Of a DNA stretch of 64,000 bases, positions 56,230-64,000 are shown one piece after another. The notes under the pieces are model-generated. The model was given only the letters and a program-made list of their open reading frames with translations, was not told the origin of the DNA and did not search any database. Numbering within the stretch: position 1 is the first letter of the stretch; the number at the start of each line of letters is the position of its first letter. Origin of the DNA: Saururus chinensis. Taxonomy: Eukaryota; Streptophyta; Magnoliopsida; Piperales; Saururaceae. The stretch covers positions 49,533,351-49,597,350 of the forward strand of contig CP141140.1 in the NCBI GenBank assembly GCA_035235625.1. The letters are read 5' to 3'. The position numbers and the translations under genes were made by a program.

Positions 56230-56991
56230 TCCCACTCTTCGCGTGTAATCCATGTGCTATCAAGCTCGGGTCATCCTTGCCCACGAACAAGATACCGCTG
56301 AACACCTCCATCTCTAGTAGAAATTATTTGATCATCTAAAATAGCATCAACCTGATCTATTCGTGCAAGTGGGTAAGGTAGTCATACATGATCAGGTGTA
56401 AGGTCGGGTATAGGGACAGGGGATGACTCATTAAAAAGGTCATCAGGAATCAAAGCAGGGCCATAGTAAGCAATCAAATCTTCAATATTAAAAGTTGGAA
56501 AAATGCCAAAATCAGAAGGTATATCAATTACATAAGCATTAGGTCCAATACGTTTTAATACTTTGAATGGTCCAGCACTACGAGATTGCAATTTCCACAT
56601 GGCACCAGAAGGAAACCGTTCGGGCCGGATCCAAATCATGACATAGTCACTTACATTAAACTCTTTATAGCGCCTACGAGAATTAGCATGAAGTTTATAT
56701 CATTCATTACTTGCTTCAATTTGGATATGGATCTCATGATGCAAATCTTTGACATGACGAGCAAATGCTTCAGCAGACTCTGAAATGCGTGCATGTGGTG
56801 ACATGGGAATGAGATGTAAAGGCTTCCTAGGTTTGTAACCATGAACAACTTCAAATTGACTCATGCCTATAGACCTATTGACTAAACTATTATATGCAAA
56901 TTGTGCTGCTGGAAGAGTGGAAACCCAATTGCGATTGCTCTCACCAACTAAACATCTTAAAAGGTTCCCAAGGCTCCTATTAACTACTTCA
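56230..56991 (-). pseudogene. pol: Integrase C-terminal half and chromodomain-like tail
   Basis: The minus-strand frame continues the integrase after the solo LTR (FEVVHGYKPRKPLHLIPMS near 56840). It then has WKLQSRSAGPFKVLKRIGPN and AYVIDIPSDFGIFPTFNIED (56400-56600), a GPF/Y-type module. It ends with DDQIISTRDGGVQRYLVRGQ, a stop, and STWITREEWEMLDPDALELY, a chromodomain-like segment. Stops near 56378, 56266 and 56702 show decay. Confidence 0.85.
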
Positions 56992-57769
56992 GTTTGTGTA
57001 ACGCCCGAGATTTTTCACACATTTTCCTTAAAATTCACGAAAAATTTTTGCAATATAACGTCTGTAAATCGGAGGAAAAATGACGAAACCAAAACCTGAT
57101 AAAACAGTTTATAATTTAAAACATTAAACATCCACATACGGTCAATCATCGTACGGCCAAAGCAAATATCATCAGGCGCTACTCGAAAACACACGTACGA
57201 ATAAATTTGCTATGATCATAGACTTTTAAATACAAATCACTCTCCCAGGCATCCCTGAGTACAAGTCCCATAACAGTCCACTAACTGATCCAAATGAAAG
57301 TCCTGAATAAACATCTTATGTTCTCATCTCACCCAATACAGGAGATCGTGGCACAAAATACTCGCAGTGAGTAAAGCAGATACCTGAGTCAACGGGAATC
57401 AATCCACCGCTGAAACGAGCGTCCATCTCCAGGAGCTCTTCGCACAACCTGCAAAACCTCCCGTACAACGGGGCTAAAAGTAGTAGGGTAAGTATTTTCA
57501 TACTCAGTAGGAAAATACCCAGTAGGGGAAACCCCAAACGGTGAACTCATAAGTTCAAAAACACATGCGTCATGCAACTCAAACATGAAGCAGAAGCATA
57601 TCAATATCATGCTCAAATTCATACAAACATGCCAAATGCACCAACGTGCCACAGTCATACCGAAGGCACCATCGTGCCAAAATCATACCAAAGGCACCAA
57701 CGTGCCAAAGCATACTATTCAATCAACTTACACAAACACCCTTATCCAGGGTCATACAACTTACTCGTA

Positions 57770-58140
57770 CCACCGTACGCATACTCATACAATATACGCA
57801 TACTTGTACGACCTTACTCGTACAATCATATGCTCGCTCATACAGCTTACTCATACATGTACGACCTTACTCGTACATTCAGACTTGTACGACCTCACTC
57901 GTACAGTCTGCACAAATCATACTTACTGTCTTACTCAGAACCATATTCTCACAATCGTACTCATACTCTTACAGTCGTGCTCATACTCATACGCTTACAG
58001 TCTTACTCATACTCATACGCTTACAGTCTTACTCATACTCATACACTTACAGTCCTGCTCATACTCATACACTTACAGTCCTGCTCATACACATACAGTC
58101 GTACTCACACTCATACAGTTGTACCCATAATCGTACACAT
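57770..58140. repeat. ACTCATACTCATACGCTTACAG microsatellite array
   Basis: About 370 bp of degenerate 12-30-bp units. It gives rise to Thr/Tyr/Ser-rich frames in all three plus-strand phases. Confidence 0.85.
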
Positions 58141-58374
58141 ATCAACGACCACTGAAGCTCATTACAACTAATAAGCTCCAGCGTCGAAATAGAAAAGAAT
58201 GTCACTGGGGCAACACCTTAACCTCCGGGGAGTGACTAGACGCCATGGACTTTTCCGAAGGTAAGGCACACCAATGCTCATGGGGCCTTTGGATCAAACA
58301 GGTAAGAGTAGATCCATGATACTACTTACCTGAGCGCGCAAACATAAACACCCACACATAAGGGGTCATACGGT

Positions 58375-58508
58375 TGCCCACCATAATGGGTCTTATAGTG
58401 CCATAGAATTGCCCACCATAATGGGTCTTATAGTGCCATAGAATCGCCCACCATAATGGGTCTTATAGTGCCATAGAATCGCCCACCATAATGGGTCTTA
58501 TAGTGCCA
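58375..58508. repeat. 35-bp tandem repeat, about 4 copies
   Basis: CACCATAATGGGTCTTATAG then TGCCATAGAATCGCC repeated without gaps; counterpart of 1985-2092. Confidence 0.92.
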
Positions 58509-58584
58509 TTGCCACTCTTGGGCAGAAAACATACAGTGCCACTTAGGCAGAAACGTACAGTGCCACTCTTGGGCAGAAACATAC

Positions 58585-58825
58585 TACGCTCTCAACAGAG
58601 CATCAAACGTCTGGGCATACACAACACACAGACCAAATCAGAAACATACGTCGCTCTTAGCAGAGCATCAGACGTCTGGGCTTCATACAGCACGCAGACA
58701 AAGTCAGAAACGTACATCGCTCTCAACAGAGCATCAAACGTCGTTTGATGGGCTTATACAGCACGCAGACCAAATCAAAACGACGTCGCTCTCAGCAGAG
58801 CATCAGACGTCCGGTGCTCTACATA
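58585..58825. repeat. Tandem repeat of about 70 bp, about 4 copies
   Basis: Each unit has CGCTCTCARCAGAGCATCAR ACGTC, a TGGGCTTATACAGCACGCAG-like stretch and ACCAAATCAGAAAC. Confidence 0.85.
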
Positions 58826-59582
58826 GCACACAGACAACATCCCGCAGGATAAACACCATGGCAAGACATGATAAATGCTCGGCCAACTCATCAGCGGCCA
58901 GCTCAAACACGGAACTTAATCCGTCGAACCCTCAGGTCTCAAACTCACAACGCTATCATTAGCTGTGCTTATAATTCCAGTTTGAATTAAGTATATTATG
59001 CGGTACAATTATGCCACACAAACTCACAGTCCTCGACTGATCACACCGAAGCTGAGCCCGATCGAAACCCCAGTTCGTCAAGGCAGCAGACTTCACTTAC
59101 CCGTCCACATCATGGACAAAACTCACCGTACAACAAACCCTTACAGTCTTACACTTCGCCATCCATCTTATGGCCAAAACCTCTTACACTGACATCCTCA
59201 AATAACGCTCCTCAGAGCCAACCCAGTTGTCGCCCTCTTACTTATATCTCACTTATTATACTTACTTTTCACTTCATAATCTGTACGTTATGCTTGTACA
59301 ATTATGAACACTCTTACTGTCTGACAAATGCCCAACATACAATCTACCCCAAACTGATCCATTCTAATCCTTGCCCGTCATACTCATATCCTCTGTCATA
59401 CGCTTACACAACCGCATCCAAATTCAGACAGAGCTTCTGTCACCTCTTACTGTCCATCGCCCATATCTCTGCCCACATACACTTACACACATCCAAAGCA
59501 TAGGCAAAATGTCATCATACATACGTATGTCTCACACATACGTATAACATACACATACGCCATACATACATAACTTACAAAC

Positions 59583-59795
59583 ATGCACGCTAGCCATCAC
59601 TAGCACATGCATACACACGTCAAACATGCACGCTAGCCATCACTAGCACATGCATACATCAAACGTACACGCTAGCCATCACTAGCACATGCACAGACAT
59701 TCATACATACTTCAAACATGCACGCTAGCCATCACTAGCACATGCATAACCCATACATAGCATACTGACATATTTGCTAGCCATCGCCAGCGCAT
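59583..59795. repeat. GCTAGCCATCACTAGCACATGC tandem repeat, about 5 copies
   Basis: Four nearly exact copies and one changed copy (GCTAGCCATCGCCAGCGCAT) with 35-55-bp spacing. Each unit contains the inverted pair GCTAG/CTAGC. Confidence 0.9.
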
Positions 59796-61677
59796 ACATA
59801 ATCCACATCCATAAAACATGCATACATCTCATGCATATCAATCATACCATACAATCATGCTTACACGCACATCATGCAATCGGATCGTTACTTAACATCC
59901 AAGCATGGAATCATACAATCCTAGCATGCTGCTACTCATTCAAAGCATGCTTCATGAATTTACGAGTTCAAAGCTCCCCTACCTCATAATCATGGCGTTC
60001 GATGGCGAGCACACGACGGTGGCGGTGTCGGCGGCGGAGTTGGCGGTCAAACCGTTGCCTGGCTGAGAGAGCTGCTGTCCCGAGGATTTTAGGATGCGCC
60101 GGAACTATCATGGCCAAACAGAGCGTTAGAACTCAAAGCGGTAAAACCCACGATCCACGGCGGCACACCAGGGCGGCCGGGAGAAATATCGTGCCAACAT
60201 AAGTGGCGGTGCGACCAGAAGTCAAGGGTGTACACTCTGAAGATCAGCCGGTGGCTAAAACGTGCTCAGCCGGCCACAAAGACATCGAAATCGGCCGTGG
60301 ACAGCACCCAACGGCGACGATTTCGGTCAACAAAGGCCCACATAAGGGCGGAGAGCATGGGGCAACGCTCGAGAATCAAAGGAGAGGTGGAGGACAGCTC
60401 TAGTGGTCAACTCCACTCGGTGGCAAAGCCAACCGATGGTTAGGCGGCACAAATGCGGCGCCTAAACCCAAAAGCACACGCGTGGCCACATGCACACGCG
60501 GCCCAAAGGGCGGGGGAGATGGCTGAAATGAGGCGACTCAAGGCCCACAAAAGCCAACAGGGCTAAGACCCTTAGCTGTGGCCAATCAAAGCGGCGACAT
60601 CGCCGATCGCCACCCACAACCAAAACCCATGGTGCGGCGGCTGTGCATCTCGCACGGTATAGGGCAAATGACAAGCGGCCCATTCCGAGCGGTAATATAA
60701 TTAGGCCAAGTGGGGCTGACCCTCACTGTCGCCGAGCCGGGGCAGAGCCCATAATGGCCAAATAGCATACGGCTCGCCGATGACCACGGCCCAAGACGCA
60801 CCCAAAGCGTCTAATCGGGCGGAGCAAGGCAATAGGGGCGAGGTGGGGTCGGAAACGGCAACCCCCTACCGACACTGGGTCGAGGTAGGCTGGACAGAGT
60901 CCATCCGATGGCCGGACGACGACCGGAAACACACCGGCGTCCAAAACATCCCACGGACAGTGAGATGTGAATAGTAACAAAAACCCGACCAAAAGATCGG
61001 TAGCTCACCACGGAGCGAAAAAAGCATGGCGGTGGCTCCAGCCAGTGTCTATGGGTTCCTAGCGGCCAACTAAACATAAGTCTAGTTGAGAGCGGCCGCA
61101 AACGATGTCAAAATCGTACACCCACAGTGCAAAAACGGGATTGAAGGAGAGAAAAACCCGAAAAAAGGTTCGGTACCTCGTGGAGGAGCGAAGAGGCCAT
61201 GGCGGCGGTCATGGCCAGTACCTACGGACTCGTGGCGGTGAGGCAAAGCGGATCCTGACAAGAATCAACAGAATCCGACGACGGAGGAGGGAGAACGGAG
61301 CGACCGGATATGCCCTCGGGTTTTCTCTTCTCCTCACAGAACGCCATTTTTTTCTTCTGTAAGTTTCTGGAACGAAACTTACTGTGGTCGGCTTAAAAGC
61401 CATGATTTCACTATTCACCTTTTTTATTTTTACATCCATATCCCCAATGCGCGTTAACCCACTGGTTACGCGTCAAACCTCCAAAATTCGCGCCGTAAGC
61501 GCGCAGCGAGGCCCGTGGCCTGCGACTAAGCCCCACACCCGACTCTACGGGTATAAATACGGGGAAAAGACACAAATACCCATACGCTGAAACGTCACAT
61601 TTTCCTGCCGAAAATGACCAGAAAAATGACAGAAAAATCCCAGAAAATCGTAGAAAAATCAGGGACCTTACAGTTTG

Positions 61678-64000
61678 ACCATCAGTTTGTGGATGATATG
61701 CGGTGGAAAATTTGAGCTTTGTTCCTACCATGTGCCAAAGGGTTTTCCAAAAGTAACTAATGAATTGGACATCTCGATCAGACACAATGGTTTTCGGAAG
61801 ACCATAAAGTTTCACAACCTCATCAAAATAAAGCTTTCCTACTTTGAATGCATCATAGGTTTTGGAACAGGGAATGAAGTGGGCCATTTTAGAAAAACAA
61901 TCCATGATGACAAAGATGGAATCATGCTTATGAAAAGTTGGTGGAAGTCCTAGCACAAAATCCATACTAACGTCTTGCCAAGGATAGTTGGGCACGGGAA
62001 GAGGGGTGTAGAGGCCAGTGTTTTGCTTTCTATGCTTGGCTAGTTGACATATGCGACATTGACTAATAATCTTAGCAACATCTCTCTTTAAGCTGGGCCA
62101 GTAAAATTGATGTTTGACCTTTACAATGGTTTTATCACGCCCAAAGTGTCCTGAAAGGCCACCTACGTGAACTTCCCACACTAAGAAATCTCGCACTGTA
62201 GTTCGTGGGATACATAGCTTATTTGCTTGGAAGAGGTACCCGTCCTGAAGATGGTAGCCACCATGTGCATGATTAGGGTTGCTATTAAGAGCGAGGTAAA
62301 CCTCTCCAAAATTTGGACACGCCTCATAATCTTCCTTTAGTCTCTCAAAACCTGTGACCTTTACACTAATCATAGACATTAAGAATGTTCTACGACTTAG
62401 TGCATCAGTAGCCTTGTTCTCAACTCCAGATCGATGTTTTAACACAAAAGTGTATGCCTGTAGGATTTCAACCCAATGAGCATGTCTAGAATTAAGCTTC
62501 TTTTGGGAATTAAGGTAATGCAAAGCATCATGATCAGAGTAGAAGACAAACTCATGCGGTAAAAGGTAATGTTGCCAGTAAAGCAATGCTTGGACTACTG
62601 CATAGAACTCCTTGTCATAGGTTGAGTATTTTTGTTTAACATCATTCAACTTCTCACTAAAGTATGTTATGGGATGACGCTCTTGACTCAAAACTCTACC
62701 TATGCCTATTCCAGATGTGTCACACTCTACCTCAAAGACCTTTGAAAAATCTGGGAGACGCATAACTAGTGCTTCTGTCATTTTCTTCTTTATCTCTGTA
62801 AATGCTCTCGAAGCTGCGTTGGACCATCGAAACTCACCTTTCTTCATGCAATTGGTGATTGGGGATGTGATTGTACTAAACCCTCTTATGAATCGATGGT
62901 AAAAAGTAGCAAGCCCATGGAAACTTCGAACATCATGAATACTCTTGGTCTCTGGCCACTCAACTATCGCCTGAACTTTCTAAGGGTTAGCAGACACTCC
63001 CTCTGAGGAAACAATAAATCCTAAGAAGATAACTTTATTGGTAAGAAATGAACACTTCTTAAGGTTTCCATATAAACTTTCCTTCCTTAGAATAGTACAT
63101 ACCTATGCGAGGTGGTCCAGGTGTTGCTCCTTGGTTTTACTATAAATGAGGATGTCATCAAAGTATACAACAAGAAATTTACCCATGAAGGGACGGAGAA
63201 CTTGTGTCATCACTCACATAAAGGTGTTAGGAGCATTAGACAATCCAAATGGCATGACCATCCACTCATACAACCCATCCTTCGTTTTGAAGGCGGTTTT
63301 CCATTCATCCCCTGGGCGAATTCTAATTTGATGGTAACCACTTTTCAAGTCGATCTTGGAGAAGATTTTGTCACCAGCCATCATGCCAAGCATATCATCA
63401 AGCCGAGGGATGGAGAAATCGTATTTTACTGTGATCTTATTAATTGCACTATTGTCCACGCACATCCTCCATGATCCATCTTTCTTCGGTGTTAGGAGTG
63501 CGGGTATAGTGCACGGACTCAAACTTTCCCTTATGAATCCTTTACAAAGAAGATCATCAACTTGCCTTTTCAACTCAGCATGTTCAGTGGGGTTCAATCG
63601 ATAATGAGGCAAGTTTGGGAGTGTTGCTCCCGGGACAAGGTCAATAGCGTGTTGAATGTCATGCATGAGAGGTAACTGGTCTGGGAGATCCTCAGGGAAG
63701 ACATCATTAAATTCATTAAGAATATTAACCACTTCTTCAGGTGTCTCTTTCTGAGTGTTTGGTGCAACTTCTCTGGCAACTAAGGCGAACATTACATAAA
63801 TTTTGCTCATTTCTTGCTCAAACTCCTTGGGACTTATAATGTGTAAGCCTTAATTCTTGGTTGCATCCCTAGTATTACTCTTATCAGGCTTAGGCTGTAA
63901 GGGGTTTAACTTGATCTTTTGGCCCTTATAAATAAAGGAAATGGAGTTTGTACGACTATAGATTGTAACATCTAAGTCGAATAGCCAAGGCCTACCCAAG
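61678..64000 (-). pseudogene. pol: Chromovirus pol: protease end, RT, RNase H, integrase N-terminal part
   Basis: The minus strand starts at the window edge with LGRPWLFDLDVT, the end of the protease. RT follows ([19 protein letters not shown] and [13 protein letters not shown] near 63215-63330), with the catalytic YFDDILIYS near 63144-63170 after a TGA at 63211-63213. RNase H includes FYSDHDALHYL, then DALSRR. Integrase has the zinc region (H...CRICQLAKH) and the D,D core start (MDFVLGLPP, then IVSDRDVQF). The frame breaks at HPQTDGQT, where the solo LTR inserted. Several stops are present in the RT part. Confidence 0.93.

Larger units (their letters stand above)
56997..61672 (-). mobile_element. 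Giant solo LTR, 4676 bp, TSD GTTTG
   Basis: Starts TGTAACGCCCGAGATTTTTC and ends CAGGGACCTTACA. It is flanked by the perfect 5-bp duplication GTTTG (56992-56996 and 61673-61677) and inserted in the integrase frame of a chromovirus. Same family as 753-11531 and 37449-39327. Its length is at the upper end of known plant LTRs. It contains four tandem-repeat arrays. Minus orientation follows from the first copy. Confidence 0.95.
56092..64000 (-). mobile_element. Ty3/gypsy chromovirus, split by a solo LTR and running off the window
   Basis: Minus-strand protease end, RT, RNase H and integrase occupy 64000-61678. The integrase continues at 56991 and runs to a GPF/Y-like segment and a chromodomain-like segment near 56230. 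The 4676-bp solo LTR at 56997-61672 separates the halves. The 5' part (LTR, gag) lies beyond 64000. The RT and integrase text is closest to the CRM/Galadriel type as I recall it; the lineage is an inference. Confidence 0.9.

Noticed and set aside
57572..58171. Thr/Tyr/Ser-rich open frame of 199 codons
   Set aside because: All three plus-strand phases are open through the ACTCATAC microsatellite inside an LTR, so this is not selection for coding.
59583..59795. CRISPR-like regularly spaced repeats
   Set aside because: Units are in a plant LTR, spacers are similar to each other, and no cas gene or prokaryotic context is present.

Overview
The window is nuclear DNA of a flowering plant, most likely a eudicot. 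It is AT-rich and packed with plant-type LTR retrotransposons (Ty3/gypsy chromoviruses and Ty1/copia), CACTA-type DNA transposons, LINE remnants and Stowaway-like MITEs. Only two genes look intact: a pair of intronless BAHD acyltransferase genes on the minus strand (41544-42884 and 49688-51025), about 88 % identical by hand count. No rRNA, tRNA, CRISPR or prokaryotic feature was seen. The species cannot be named from the sequence.

Layout. 753-11531 is a giant chromovirus LTR (minus orientation), interrupted by a gypsy element with a complete 3' LTR and a decayed gag-pol (2202-10115). 11532-11887 is the decayed 3' end of the giant-LTR element. 11888-18043 is a non-autonomous LTR element holding only gag, and its gag is split by a 3.2-kb solo LTR (13087-16286, TSD GTTAC). 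18044-25532 is an older minus-strand gypsy (5' LTR, PBS-like site, gag, protease) into which a copia element (19368-24983, TSD TATAT) inserted. The copia RNase H carries an in-frame eightfold repeat of an 18-residue segment.

26171-35153 is dominated by CACTA-type sequence. It includes one complete non-autonomous element (28556-32077, TSD ATA) made of hairpin-forming subterminal repeats, long purine tracts and a GC-rich block. A solo LTR (32122-33894) and a larger LTR (35154-37448) follow, then a third fragment of the giant LTR in the opposite orientation (37449-39327) and LINE remnants on both strands (39330-40720).

The BAHD pair lies in 41.5-51 kb. The copies are separated by two CACTA-like blocks with a polypyrimidine tract of about 1 kb and another truncated LTR. 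Upstream of the second copy is a locally duplicated segment (51130-53560) with two copies of an unidentified gene start, LINE-like remnants, MITEs and a near-perfect palindromic insertion. 56092-64000 is a minus-strand chromovirus that runs off the window and is split inside its integrase by a 4676-bp solo LTR (56997-61672, TSD GTTTG).

The two BAHD enzymes would be cytosolic acyl-CoA-dependent acyltransferases, most like the amine N-hydroxycinnamoyltransferase branch. Everything else is mobile DNA in several layers of nesting. The points most worth following are the RNase H segment amplification, a 49-bp box shared without gaps by four LTRs of different families, an extra acidic zinc-knuckle ORF ahead of gag in the first gypsy element, and the hairpin/purine architecture of the CACTA elements.
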